Positions 6,257 to 14,500 of a DNA stretch of 64,000 nt are shown here, in pieces (the first letter of the stretch is position 1; the number at the start of each line of letters is the position of its first letter). The DNA is from a virus. The translations under genes and the position numbers were made by a program. The notes beneath the pieces are model-generated. The model did no database searches. It saw only the letters and a list, made by a program, of their open reading frames with translations, and was not told the origin of the DNA. Location of the stretch: positions 1 through 64,000 of IMG/VR virus record IMGVR_UViG_3300009509_000006. The stretch is one strand, 5' to 3'.

Positions 6257-7153
6257 CTACAGCTTGGCGAACGCCGACGGATCCTCCAGTGTCTTGTGGC
6301 CCTTCGTGAACTTGAGCCAGTCTTTCCACTTGAAGCCGAAGACGGTGCAATCGTAGTCGTAGAGGAACTCGATGCGCTTGTAGCCCAAGGCCTTGATCTT
6401 CGGGATCAGCTGCGCCTTGGCCTTTTTCTTGTGAGGCCCACGGAAGCGGAGGCGGATGTTGTCGCCGTACTTTGTCTTCGCGGCGTAGACCGACGGCAGG
6501 ATCGTTTCCAGGGTGCCCTTTGGCTTGGGCACGTCAGGGCCGGTCTCCGTCGCCTTCCCTGGTTTCCCTGCCAACTCGCGACCAATGTCAGCAAACCTGG
6601 ACTCGGCAATCGCCTCGTTTCGTCGACGCACAAGGCCCCACAGCTTGCCGAGGAAGCCCTTGTCCTCCTTGTCGCTTTCTGGGCACGTGGCGAGCTTCTT
6701 GATCAACTCGACGAGCTTCGACGTGATGCTCTTGAGCAGCCCTTCGTCAAGTACGACGTCGAGAAGCGCCTCATGGATCTGGACGAAATCCGTGGTGTCG
6801 GTGATCTCGGTCATCTCGACCGCGCGGACCCTGGCTTTCTCCTCGAGGGCGTTGCACTGCTGCGCAAGCGCCTGGAGCGCGTCGGCGAGCGCCGTCACTC
6901 GAGCTCGACTGTACGAGTGCTCCAGGGTGCGGAGAGTGGCAGTCTCGATGCCTTCGAGGCCGAGGTTGCGCACGGCGTTGTCGAGACGGAAGCGGAGTTG
7001 TGCCTCGAGCGGCCAGGGCTCTCGAGCAGCCTCGAGCAGATCGGCGAGCGGGTCTCTACCAGAGCGATGCTCGGCGAGAATCGCGTGTGGGCTTCGGCGG
7101 GGGAGCAGGGTCAGACGCTCGAAGAGACTTGAGACCTTCTGGGAGCGTTTCAT
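6257..7153 (-). CDS. Unrecognised 298-residue protein, last gene before the terminator
   Basis: The product starts at ATG 7153 after CGGAGGA (nine bases), inside the 3' end of the GroES-like gene, giving a 98-base overlap. It is mostly helical and charged: residues 30-115 look like a helical bundle (LADLLEAAREPWPLEAQLRFRL, RARVTALADALQALAQQ in part), residues 125-160 form an amphipathic helix (LLDVVLDEGLLKSITSKL), and the C-terminal 90 residues are a basic alpha/beta domain (KTKYGDNIRLRFRGPHKKK, EFLYDYDCTVFGFKWKDW). No catalytic motif is evident. Upstream neighbour is a co-chaperonin; downstream lies a strong terminator. Confidence 0.7.
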   Translation of the reverse strand: MKRSQKVSSLFERLTLLPRRSPHAILAEHRSGRDPLADLLEAAREPWPLEAQLRFRLDNAVRNLGLEGIETATLRTLEHSYSRARVTALADALQALAQQCNALEEKARVRAVEMTEITDTTDFVQIHEALLDVVLDEGLLKSITSKLVELIKKLATCPESDKEDKGFLGKLWGLVRRRNEAIAESRFADIGRELAGKPGKATETGPDVPKPKGTLETILPSVYAAKTKYGDNIRLRFRGPHKKKAKAQLIPKIKALGYKRIEFLYDYDCTVFGFKWKDWLKFTKGHKTLEDPSAFAKL

Positions 7154-7517
7154 AGGTACCGTCCTCCGGGGTGTCTACCAGCATGAGCACTTCGTTGCGG
7201 GCCCAGCCAACGAGAGTACCGTCTCGGAGCTTGTAGCTCCAGGCGAAGTCGAGGCGCATGAAGCAGACACGGTCGCCGACCGCCACCTCGGCCTTCGGTC
7301 CCGCTGCGATCACCGTCGCCCACTTCGTGATTGGCGTGTTCCAGCCTCTCTTCGGGTCTTTTCCGGGAAGCCCGTAGTAGAAGTCGGCCTGCTTGTCCGT
7401 CAGGATGATGCCGCCTTCCGTGATCCGACGGATGGGATCGGTGCGCACGAACACGATGTCGTTGCGTGCTCGTATCTCGTGCCCAAGCTCCTCCCAAGTA
7501 TCCTCTGCGCGTTCCAT
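7056..7517 (-). CDS. GroES-like co-chaperonin
   Basis: The 153-residue product resembles chaperonin-10 proteins, the seven-fold lids that cap GroEL during folding; phage T4 gp31 is the classic phage version, needed to fold gp23. Visible family features: an early IVFVRTDP strand, EGGIILTD (the conserved G-G-I-x-L-P/T region), a mobile-loop-like insert (KQADFYYGLPGKDPKRGWN), then KWATVIAAGPKAEVAVGDRVCFMR, matching V-x-A-x-G-x(n)-V-G-D-x-V. It is longer than GroES (about 97) and gp31 (111), with a 30-residue proline-rich tail. Start supported by AGGAG eight bases upstream. With a gp23-like capsid gene in this genome, a capsid-folding role is likely. Confidence 0.75.
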   Translation of the reverse strand: MERAEDTWEELGHEIRARNDIVFVRTDPIRRITEGGIILTDKQADFYYGLPGKDPKRGWNTPITKWATVIAAGPKAEVAVGDRVCFMRLDFAWSYKLRDGTLVGWARNEVLMLVDTPEDGTYETLPEGLKSLRASDPAPPPKPTRDSRRASLW

Positions 7518-7561
7518 GTCTTCGTCTCCTTTTGCCCCTCACGGGGGCGGGGTCAGCGCAT

Positions 7562-10312
7562 TCACTGGGGCACCGCTTGCTCCAGCGCGCGCCTGTACTG
7601 CCGCATCGAGTCACCGAAAGCCTCGGGCTGCTGGAAAGGGATCTGTTCGGCGTGCGCGTCGCCGCTCTCAATGTCTGCCGCGAATACGCCGCCCGACACC
7701 ATGCGACCTTGGGCTCGCAGGTCCACCAGATGGGCAGCTTTTCCGGCAATCTTACAGAGCGCTTCGTCCAGGCTGTCGGTCGGGTCACTGCGGAAGACGA
7801 TCCGGACCTGCTGGTCACGGTCGTCTGCCATGCCCGAGATGGGATCGGTGATGTTGAAGTCCTCGAACCGGGGCCCCAGGGCTTTCGCGAGCTCGACAGC
7901 CTCCTCCGGCCAGGTGTCGACGACGAGGTACGCGGCGAAAGGGCCGTCCGGGGCCGTGTTTGTCACCACTTCCTGGTGCGCCTCGAGGATGACATCGGGC
8001 GTATCGCTCGAGAAGAAGCGCATCTCATCGAGGCATGCCTGCATTGGGTCTGTTGCCTCGCCGTACTTCGGGAATTTCGGCACGCGGAACGCCGCGCCCA
8101 TGTGGGCGGGCTTGTCTCGGAGAGTAGCGTGCAGCTGTGCTCGTTGCGCCATCGCCTGGAGCGTCGCCTCCACGTTCTGGATCGAACCAGAAGTCCTGAA
8201 GAAAGGCGGCTCCTCGCCCTTACCCTCTGGGGTGAACGAAACATGGGCCTGAAGCGAGGCGGGACGTCCTCCTCGCGGAGACCAGGCCACAATCGTGTAG
8301 GTTCCGAACGGGGCTTCGAACGTCAAGACGCCCGGGAATGTCTTCTTCGGCTTTCCTGGCGCACTGTACGTGCTCTTCCGCGTCACCCTCCATTTCGTGT
8401 GGTCACCGAGGCCAGTGGGTGCCTTGGCCTCCTCGAGGCCCTCGGCCTTCGGCTTCTTGCGGTCGATGCCAGCCTCGTACTCGCCGACCTTGGTCGCGTG
8501 CTCTTCCTCGCCTGCGTGACGAGCTGCGGCCTCGCGGCCCTTCGCCGTGAGTTCTTTCGTCCCAGCCTTGTAGTAGCCCGCCTTCTGGCCAGCCGCCGTG
8601 CAGATCGCGAATGCGGACTCGGTGCTCTTGCCCTTGCCGGTGAGCTTTGCAACACAGTGCTGCATGAAGGCGTCGGCTTCCTCGAGGGGCTCTCCGGTAC
8701 CCAGGAAGACATCGAAGGCCTCGATCATGAGGTCGAAGGCCTTGTGGTCGACCGAGTCCCACATCTCGCGGTCCTTGAGACGCTCGAGGAACAGCCGCAC
8801 GCGCTTCATGAAGCCCAGGATGTTCTTGTAGAACACGTTGCCCACGGCCTTGTGCAGCTCTTTGCCCGCTCGCACGGCGTCCTCGAGCTCTTCCTTCGTG
8901 CATTCGCCCTTCTGCGCCACCTCGCGGAGGATGCGCCTCGCGGAAGCTCCGGTCTCGAGCATGTCCCGGACAGACTGGTGCAGAGAGGGCCCGTACTGCT
9001 TGATCACCTCGATGAGCTCGGAGTCGCTCATACTCTTGATCCCTGGAGTACTGTCGACAGTCTTGGGGCCCGGAAGCCACTTCGGGGGGAATCCCCACGA
9101 CTGCACCTGGCCGCGGAAGATCGGGAAGCTCTTCTGGAAGGCCTGCGCGTAGACCTTGTCGCGCACCTTGGCCAGGCGATCCAGAGCGTTGCCGAGACTG
9201 ATCAGGCCTTTGCGAATGCCCTTCCAGTGCGCACCTGAGAGCTTTTCCGCCTCCTCGATCACCTTGAAGGACGCCTCGAGCAGGTTGTCGCCCTGCTCCA
9301 TGGCCTTCTTCCAGTATTGCGAGATCTCGAGCAGCTTCTGGGTGTTGACCTGGATCAGCGCGGCCTCGACGTGAGCGGGCTTGTCCTCCCACCACAGCCT
9401 GGGACCGACAGCAGCATCGGTCCCTTCGTTTGCGGCCTGGTGAGCCTTGACTGCATCGAAGTAGGCCTTCTTGCGCTGGTCATGGTTCGGCTGCTTGAGC
9501 TTCTCGATGCCCTTCGCCTTGCCCTTCTCGGTGAGCTTCATGCCCGAGCTGTAGTAGCCGTGCTTCTGCCCCATCTTGCGGCACACGAAGCTGGCCTTCG
9601 ACAGCGGAGCACCTTTCTCGAGCATCGCGCCGGCGCAGTGCACGAACCACGAGTCCACCGAGCGGAACGGCTGAAAGCCCTCCTGCATCTCGTCCGGGGG
9701 CTCGGGCTCTTCCGCCTCGATGGCGGTCGTGTAGTCGTCACCGAAGCCCATGAGGCGCAGGACATCGGGGTGCACCTGCACTGGTGAAGGACGGGTCAGC
9801 CTGCTCGAAGCGCGCTCGATATCGGAGGGCGTCGTCTCGAACTCGGCCCGGAGCATCTCTTCGGCGAGCTTCTCGACCTGGCCCCAGGACAGCCGCCGGC
9901 CGTTCGTGCCCTGCGACGTGTCCACCCAGGAGAACACGGCCTTGGGATTGCCGATGTCCCTCTCGTCGAGGTCAACGAAACGGTGCGTCCGCACAACTCT
10001 GCCCCAGCCGTCACAATAGCCGGCCTCGACAACGTAGCCCGTGTGAGGATGGTGGCTTGCGCGCATGTAGAAGCGTGGCGGGACACGGTCGCCCTGGAGC
10101 ATTCGCTGATGGAGCTCCAGGCGTAGGCGAGAGGTGCCCTCCTGCGTAATCTGCGGGTGCACCTTGACGGCGCGTCCCGTGACCTGCTTGAGAAACTCGG
10201 CGATGGCGGGGGCCGCCTGCCGAAGAATGCCCTTGATCGCGTCGAGACGGTCTTCCGGTCGGGGCTCGCTCTCCGCCAGGGCGCGGAACTCGTCCAGAGC
10301 GTTGTTGAACAT
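7562..10312 (-). CDS. Large virion-type protein with a duplicated Cys-containing domain
   Basis: The 916-residue product starts at ATG 10312, five bases after AGGAG. I do not recognise the overall family. A domain occurs twice, at about 222-265 and 547-592. Each copy has a helix with a cysteine (FVHCAGAML / FMQHCVAKL), then A-S-F-V-C-R-K-M-G-Q-K-H-G-Y-Y or A-F-A-I-C-T-A-A-G-Q-K-A-G-Y-Y, and ends in L-T-x-K-G. Similar A-F-A-I-C pieces occur in phage portal- and head-associated proteins. The stretch 320-545 is a long helical region and the C-terminus an alpha/beta domain (VILEAHQEVVTN, PFAAYLVVDTWPEEA). Early (L/I)-x-E sites (ALDE at 5-8, ALAE before S at 14) would suit processing by the prohead protease, making a head-internal protein plausible. 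Confidence 0.7.
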   Translation of the reverse strand: MFNNALDEFRALAESEPRPEDRLDAIKGILRQAAPAIAEFLKQVTGRAVKVHPQITQEGTSRLRLELHQRMLQGDRVPPRFYMRASHHPHTGYVVEAGYCDGWGRVVRTHRFVDLDERDIGNPKAVFSWVDTSQGTNGRRLSWGQVEKLAEEMLRAEFETTPSDIERASSRLTRPSPVQVHPDVLRLMGFGDDYTTAIEAEEPEPPDEMQEGFQPFRSVDSWFVHCAGAMLEKGAPLSKASFVCRKMGQKHGYYSSGMKLTEKGKAKGIEKLKQPNHDQRKKAYFDAVKAHQAANEGTDAAVGPRLWWEDKPAHVEAALIQVNTQKLLEISQYWKKAMEQGDNLLEASFKVIEEAEKLSGAHWKGIRKGLISLGNALDRLAKVRDKVYAQAFQKSFPIFRGQVQSWGFPPKWLPGPKTVDSTPGIKSMSDSELIEVIKQYGPSLHQSVRDMLETGASARRILREVAQKGECTKEELEDAVRAGKELHKAVGNVFYKNILGFMKRVRLFLERLKDREMWDSVDHKAFDLMIEAFDVFLGTGEPLEEADAFMQHCVAKLTGKGKSTESAFAICTAAGQKAGYYKAGTKELTAKGREAAARHAGEEEHATKVGEYEAGIDRKKPKAEGLEEAKAPTGLGDHTKWRVTRKSTYSAPGKPKKTFPGVLTFEAPFGTYTIVAWSPRGGRPASLQAHVSFTPEGKGEEPPFFRTSGSIQNVEATLQAMAQRAQLHATLRDKPAHMGAAFRVPKFPKYGEATDPMQACLDEMRFFSSDTPDVILEAHQEVVTNTAPDGPFAAYLVVDTWPEEAVELAKALGPRFEDFNITDPISGMADDRDQQVRIVFRSDPTDSLDEALCKIAGKAAHLVDLRAQGRMVSGGVFAADIESGDAHAEQIPFQQPEAFGDSMRQYRRALEQAVPQ

Positions 10313-10325
10313 GGGGGTCTCCTGG

Positions 10326-10718
10326 TCAGAAGCGAATATGGATATGGATGTTCGGCATGCCGACGTGTCCGAAAGTGCTCGCCGAAGTCGTCGAAGTGCC
10401 CCAACCCGGGCCCACCATGACGAACTGCTGCGGGACAACGCGCCGTGGCGGCACCGGCTTCGGCACTTCCATGGCGAGTATAGCCTCGACCGTTTCCCGG
10501 ATCACCTTGAACTCCTCTTCTTTCGCCAAGTCATTCGGGTGCAGGTCGGGGTGCGTCTCACGCGCGACGCGCTTGAACTCTCGCTTGACGTACTTCTTCA
10601 GTGCCTCGAGAGCTCGGACGCGCCCATCGTAGGGGCCGTTCTTGATCGCCACGAGGGCAGCGGTCCCAATGCGTAGCCGCTGCATGGCGAATGATACTTG
10701 CTCGGGCGAGAGTGCCAT
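10326..10718 (-). CDS. J-domain (DnaJ-like) protein
   Basis: This 130-residue protein carries the J-domain signature: helix II KKYVKREFKRVARETHPDLH with the invariant H-P-D at 56-58, then a loop and helix III (EEEFKVIRETVEAILAM). J domains stimulate the ATPase of Hsp70 (DnaK), so the protein probably recruits the host chaperone. The remaining 45 residues are a proline- and glycine-rich tail ending in an unusual histidine run, PNIHIHIRF. ATG 10718 overlaps the stop of the Nudix gene (ATGA). Together with the GroES-like gene 3 kb away this suggests a small folding toolkit. The proposal rests on the HPD and helix pattern, so a degenerate J domain is possible. Confidence 0.65.
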   Translation of the reverse strand: MALSPEQVSFAMQRLRIGTAALVAIKNGPYDGRVRALEALKKYVKREFKRVARETHPDLHPNDLAKEEEFKVIRETVEAILAMEVPKPVPPRRVVPQQFVMVGPGWGTSTTSASTFGHVGMPNIHIHIRF

Positions 10719-11716
10719 CAGAACCTTCGTGTCTGCGGCTCCATCCGGGTGACGTAGCCGCGATTGTAGTCGTCGCGATCGAGAATGACGAGGTGATACC
10801 AGCTACCTTTGATCACATCGAGGGGTTTGACACGGGCCTTCTTGAGGGGTCCGAGGATCTCGTTGACGTCTCGCTTGTTCGAGAGCTTGATCACGATCTT
10901 GCTCTCGTCGACGTTGCCCTCTGGAGTCTTGAAGTCGTCGGTCTTCATGTCGAGATCGTAGACGAGCTCGGACAGCGCGACCTGGACCCGCTTCATTTTC
11001 ATCCGGCGCTTGAACTGGCCGCGCTGCGGGTTCTGCTTGAGCCACTTCTGGGCTTTCTGGAGCACCTTCATGTCGCGGTAGTTGCCCGTCTTCTGCATCA
11101 GGGCAATGGCTTCCTCGAAGGGCAGGAGCAAGACCTTCGACGTCTCGAAGTCCGTCTTCTTGAGCGCTCCAGTGGTCTGCACCATGACGTAGTAGTACGT
11201 CACGCTCATCGTACCCTCGAACTTGCCTAGGTTGGACCCTGGCAAGACCTTGGCGACGACGCCAGCCTCCTCCTCGACCTCACGGATCGCGGTCTCTTTC
11301 TTCCCCTCACCTTCGTCGACCCGGCCTTTCGGGAGCGTCCAGGCCTTGCCTCCGTACTTGCCCGAGGGCTGCCGGATGTAGACGTAGTTGATCTCGTCGG
11401 GGTGCAGGGAGGGGATGACGACACCCCCTGCCGAAACCCACTTTTCCGGCTTCTTGGGTTTGCCGTGCGGGGGCTCCTTGGGGCTCATGGGCAAGTCCGA
11501 AACGCTCGGAACATCGTCCCAGAACGACGAGCCCGCGGCGAACTTCGAGGGCGCTTTCTTCTTCGGCGGCTTCGGCGGCTTCTGCTTCTGCCCGGGCGCC
11601 CACGGCTCGTCGACGCCACTCACATTCTTGGGATCTTTCCAGAATGGGAGCCAGGCTTTGGAGTCGGCCTCGAGCAGTTTGGCAATGCCCCGGATTGCCT
11701 TGCGTGCAGTTCCCAT
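10718..11716 (-). CDS. Nudix hydrolase, possibly capsid-packaged
   Basis: The 332-residue product contains a complete Nudix box at residues 131-153: G131, E137, then REVEEEAGV at 145-153, satisfying GX5EX7REUXEEXGU. Such enzymes hydrolyse a nucleoside diphosphate linked to another group using Mg bound by the box glutamates. Substrate cannot be told. The N-terminus MGTARKAIRGIAKLLEA resembles the capsid-targeting peptide (I-x-x-G-x-x-K-L-L-E-A, identical in that frame to the metalloprotease at 58902) with a possible protease cut after LLE16; a proline/lysine-rich linker (residues 40-60) follows. The C-terminal 120 residues are an extra basic domain. The ATG at 11716 is preferred to GTG 11719 because GGAGG lies seven bases before it and it overlaps the previous stop (ATGA). 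Confidence 0.85.
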   Translation of the reverse strand: MGTARKAIRGIAKLLEADSKAWLPFWKDPKNVSGVDEPWAPGQKQKPPKPPKKKAPSKFAAGSSFWDDVPSVSDLPMSPKEPPHGKPKKPEKWVSAGGVVIPSLHPDEINYVYIRQPSGKYGGKAWTLPKGRVDEGEGKKETAIREVEEEAGVVAKVLPGSNLGKFEGTMSVTYYYVMVQTTGALKKTDFETSKVLLLPFEEAIALMQKTGNYRDMKVLQKAQKWLKQNPQRGQFKRRMKMKRVQVALSELVYDLDMKTDDFKTPEGNVDESKIVIKLSNKRDVNEILGPLKKARVKPLDVIKGSWYHLVILDRDDYNRGYVTRMEPQTRRF

Positions 11717-12549
11717 CACCAGGCCTCCACAATGAAGTTCACCGGGACTCCCGTCGCGCCGGCCATTCCTGTGTGCGTGAACCCAACGTTCAAGACCGTG
11801 TCTGTAATCGCATTGTTCGCGGCGGTGCCGGGCAAGCCAACAAGGTCGACGGTAGCGGCGCCGCCGTTGGAAGCTGTGATCTCGAGCACTGGAGCGCTGT
11901 TGATGGCTGCGATGATGAGGTCCCGCACAGCGTCGGCATCGCCCCCGCCGGACAAGTCGACTTGGCGCAACGTGTCCGTTTCGACGACCGACCCGTCCTT
12001 GTCGAACTCGAAAGTAACGGCCGGGTTCGCCCCGTCATTCAGGACGAAGACCTCCCCATCGTTGATGAGCGCGGCCTCGATCGTCGTGATGTCCCCCTCC
12101 GCCAGGTCCCCACCGATACGCAAGGCGATTCCAGCCTCGTAGCGATTCCGGTAGACCTGCGCGGCTTCGTTCGAAGTTACCCCGCGCACATACCCGTGTG
12201 GGAGGATGCCGTCGAAGGAGAACTCGAGGTCTTCCCCTGTTCCCCCGTCGTGCGCAATGCGCATCGTCTGCGTGTGGATCATTGGCTTCGGGGCGGGAGG
12301 GATCCCGGGAACCACGGGGCGCTGTCCGCCTCCCATCGGAGTTCCGCCTTTCGAGAGGTCGCCGAACTGCACTGGGTCTGTCGACCCTGGAGCGACGTAG
12401 GGCGTCGGCTCGACAGTGTTCGCTCCAGGTTGGTCGATGTAGAGGTAGGCGTTTCCTGAGAAGCTCGGCGTCGTCGTGCCCTTGATCAGTACCCGGAATG
12501 ATCTATGGCCGGACGCCGAGCGTGGCGGCCAGCCGGTCGGGAAGGCCAT
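11716..12549 (-). CDS. Virion structural protein with tail-type beta domain
   Basis: The 277-residue protein starts after AGGAGAGATGAC. Residues 1-105 are a proline/glycine-rich region (YLYIDQPGANTVEPTPY, GIPPAPKPM). Residues 155-277 carry a beta domain with the pattern G-x-V-F-V-L-N-D-G, T-F-E-F-D-x-D, R-x-L-I-x-A-I-N, V-x-L-x-G-x-x-G-x-x-x-N. The same domain plan is found inside the sheath gene at 49949 and, more distantly, in the baseplate genes at 33650 and 21300. It is therefore likely a virion surface or baseplate component. A short N-terminal part rich in T/S/G (HRSFRVLIKGTTTPSFSGNA) is like those of fibre-associated proteins. No enzyme motif. Confidence 0.65.
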   Translation of the reverse strand: MAFPTGWPPRSASGHRSFRVLIKGTTTPSFSGNAYLYIDQPGANTVEPTPYVAPGSTDPVQFGDLSKGGTPMGGGQRPVVPGIPPAPKPMIHTQTMRIAHDGGTGEDLEFSFDGILPHGYVRGVTSNEAAQVYRNRYEAGIALRIGGDLAEGDITTIEAALINDGEVFVLNDGANPAVTFEFDKDGSVVETDTLRQVDLSGGGDADAVRDLIIAAINSAPVLEITASNGGAATVDLVGLPGTAANNAITDTVLNVGFTHTGMAGATGVPVNFIVEAW

Positions 12550-12550
12550 G

Positions 12551-12757
12551 TCATCTCTCCTCTGTCAGCAGCTGCGGGGCAGGGGTCTCCGCAGTCTCTT
12601 TCAAGTACAGATCCAGGGCCTTCGCCACCATGGCTCCAACAACCATGCCGCGCTTCGCGGCCTCGTTTGCGAGCGCCCGATACGTCGCCATGGGGATGAA
12701 GATCAGGGCGAGGTCGGATTCACCGGGAACCCCAACGCTTTCCTGAGCTTGTGCCAT
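12551..12757 (-). CDS. Small ribbon-helix-helix-like protein
   Basis: This 68-residue protein starts after AGAGG and overlaps the end of the preceding gene by 55 bases. The pattern strand-helix-helix (LALIFIPMATYRALANEAAK then VVGAMVAKALDLYLKE) fits ribbon-helix-helix DNA-binding proteins of the CopG/Arc type, which act as dimers on palindromic operators. The match is based on secondary-structure pattern only; there are no invariant residues to prove it. A similar architecture is seen in the C-terminal part of the protein at 47100-47651. Confidence 0.5.
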   Translation of the reverse strand: MAQAQESVGVPGESDLALIFIPMATYRALANEAAKRGMVVGAMVAKALDLYLKETAETPAPQLLTEER

Positions 12758-13419
12758 TTGCTCGGCCTCTTCTCTTTCTCTCGTTCCAGTTTGCGTCGTC
12801 GCAACAAGTCGGCAACGAGGGCATTCGGATCAACGTGGTAGTCCCACGGAGGAGGGTGCCGACCGAAGGCCACGTTGCCTATGCCAGGATAGGGCATAGC
12901 ATGCCCTCCTGAAAAGATCCCGTTGGGACCTACCGCTACAGGGTGCGCCATGAACTCGTTCAAGAGGTCAGCTTTCGTGCGCAAGTCGACCACCTCGGAT
13001 TGCGGCGGCGAGGTGTTCGGGCCCGTGAAGCGAGCCGGCCCACCTGGAGCTCCCCCAGTTCGGGCCGAGGGCGGCGGCGGGCCATTCTGCAACCACTCGA
13101 TCGCCATCTTGAGCAGTTGCATGTCCTCTGGTGTGAGGTCGTAGTACGGGCGCGGCTCATGCTCCAGGGCTCGGTGAAGGATGGCGTCGGGGCCGTCTGA
13201 TGGGTACTCGAGGATCATGTCGCGAGCCCGAGCGAAGACGCGCTCGGCAGTCGCGGTGCGAAACGGGAACAGGGGCGCTTCGGGAATCGCCCCGGCGAAC
13301 TTGGGCGGGACGCCTGGGTGAAGTCCAGACACCGCACCACCCCCGAGGAAGATGGACCGGTTGAAGTTCCAGTCTTCGACCAGTCGGCGCATTCGCCTGG
13401 CAACCTGGCGCACTTTCAT
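12703..13419 (-). CDS. Unrecognised 238-residue protein
   Basis: ATG 13419 overlaps the stop of the CIS-tube-like gene (ATGA). The N-terminus is basic and helical (VRQVARRMRRLVEDW); the middle is proline/glycine rich and disordered in appearance (PPPPSARTGGAPGGPARFTG); a possible helical segment follows (TPEDMQLLKMAIEWLQN), and the C-terminus is very basic (LLRRRKLEREKEKRPSKWHKL in part). No domain is recognised. The mixture of helices with flexible linkers is common among minor virion proteins. It sits between a tube/baseplate-type gene and a small putative DNA-binding protein. Confidence 0.6.
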   Translation of the reverse strand: MKVRQVARRMRRLVEDWNFNRSIFLGGGAVSGLHPGVPPKFAGAIPEAPLFPFRTATAERVFARARDMILEYPSDGPDAILHRALEHEPRPYYDLTPEDMQLLKMAIEWLQNGPPPPSARTGGAPGGPARFTGPNTSPPQSEVVDLRTKADLLNEFMAHPVAVGPNGIFSGGHAMPYPGIGNVAFGRHPPPWDYHVDPNALVADLLRRRKLEREKEKRPSKWHKLRKALGFPVNPTSP

Positions 13420-14192
13420 CGCAAACCTGCCTTCTTGCGAGCCTCGAGCCCGTAAGGGAGGAATTGCTGTCCACCGGTCCCGTAGAAGAGGAGGCGTCCC
13501 CCGGTCATGATTTCAACGTCCGCCGAATTCTGTATAGCCTGCGGGAAGTTGATCGTGCCGCGCACCTGGGCGATCTGCGAGAATGCCAAGTCGACAGTGG
13601 CGATACGAGGAAATCCTGTGGGGAAGAAGGCCACGTAGGTGATGTCGCACTGCGTCATCACAGCAAAGATCGAATCCGGCGTGACGAGAGAATCGCCGTA
13701 CACACCGCCAGACACGCCGATCCCAGACCCCGGGATGAACAGCCGGACTTTCCTGGGGGCGAAGGTCACGGGAACGCCGAGTCCGCCCGCAGTGCCATAT
13801 GTCGGAAGCATGAATTGGCGGAGGAGTGATAGTGCAGTCCTGACGTCCACGTTGCGACGCAGGAGCCCCTCGCTTTTGACCCGCTGGCGAATCTCGTCTG
13901 CTTTGCTATCGCCCTGCGCCAGGTAGTCGATGTCGCTCGCAAAGTAGGCTGTGAACGAGATCAGCCGCTCCCCGCTGCCCACCCATTGGATCAGGGGCAG
14001 CGAAGCACCGGGGATCTCTTTCTGCTGGTGGTTGATCTGCTTTGTGTCCGAGATCGACTCGGGGAAATACTGGAAGATGAAGTCTTCCTCGAGGTCGTCC
14101 GTCTGCGCGTTCATCGCGGTCAGGATCACGTCGCCGCGCGCTTCGGTGTTTGTCTCGTTGATCGCCGCCGCGAGTTCGGATACGCCTGGCAT
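13416..14192 (-). CDS. CIS-tube-like tail tube or baseplate adaptor protein
   Basis: The 258-residue product starts after GAGGAGAAGTA. Residues 36-95 match the pattern of the N-terminal domain of contractile-injection-system tube proteins: F-Q-Y-F-P-E-S-I, then H-Q-Q-K-E-I-P-G-A-S-L-P-L-I-Q-W, then G-S-G-E-R-L-I-S-F-T-A-Y-F. In that family this domain links the tube or hub to the spike and often precedes a LysM domain; here no LysM is fused, but a separate LysM baseplate gene exists at 41507. The middle (FAPRKVRLFIPGSG) and end (ITYVAFFPTGFPRIATVDL) fit further tube-like strands. It lies far from the other tube genes, which is unusual. The assignment is by motif pattern only. Confidence 0.6.
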   Translation of the reverse strand: MPGVSELAAAINETNTEARGDVILTAMNAQTDDLEEDFIFQYFPESISDTKQINHQQKEIPGASLPLIQWVGSGERLISFTAYFASDIDYLAQGDSKADEIRQRVKSEGLLRRNVDVRTALSLLRQFMLPTYGTAGGLGVPVTFAPRKVRLFIPGSGIGVSGGVYGDSLVTPDSIFAVMTQCDITYVAFFPTGFPRIATVDLAFSQIAQVRGTINFPQAIQNSADVEIMTGGRLLFYGTGGQQFLPYGLEARKKAGLR

Positions 14193-14500
14193 TACTTCTC
14201 CTCGGCCTCTTTTTCGGCCTTGCGGAAAGCCCGAAGGCGTTTCATGTAGGCGGATCGCTTCTCGGGGTCAATGCGGTGGGTCCGCTTGCGAGTCTTCCAC
14301 ACCAAGTGGTCGCAGCGCATCTCGCCCGAACGCACCATGCGACAGCGCCATCGCCGGCGCCTGCGGAAGGTCTTGCCGGCGGGGCCGGGGCCAAGCTCGT
14401 CTTTGTTGCGGAAGGGGTTGTGGGCGCTCTGCTCCAGAAGAGCCCGAAGCCTCTCGAGGTATGCGCTCCAGGTTGTGCAAGCCCGTGCGCTGCCGCTCAC
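14192..14500 (-). CDS. Small very basic protein
   Basis: The 102-residue protein uses GTG 14500, six bases after GGAGG... and overlapping the preceding stop as GTGA. It is exceptionally rich in arginine and lysine (RRRRRWRCRMVRSGEMRCD, KTRKRTHRIDPEKRSAYMK) with cysteines at about 56 and 66 that could be part of a metal site, and ends in a charged helix. The composition suggests nucleic acid binding. No family recognised. Confidence 0.55.
   Translation of the reverse strand: MSGSARACTTWSAYLERLRALLEQSAHNPFRNKDELGPGPAGKTFRRRRRWRCRMVRSGEMRCDHLVWKTRKRTHRIDPEKRSAYMKRLRAFRKAEKEAEEK

Noticed and set aside
5585-7132. Long rightward open frame opposite known leftward genes (and similar ones at 17234-19510, 50588-53233, 1778-3313)
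   Set aside because: These are antisense shadows caused by the GC-rich third codon positions of the real genes; they lack ribosome-binding sites and family motifs and their composition is the mirror image of the coding strand.
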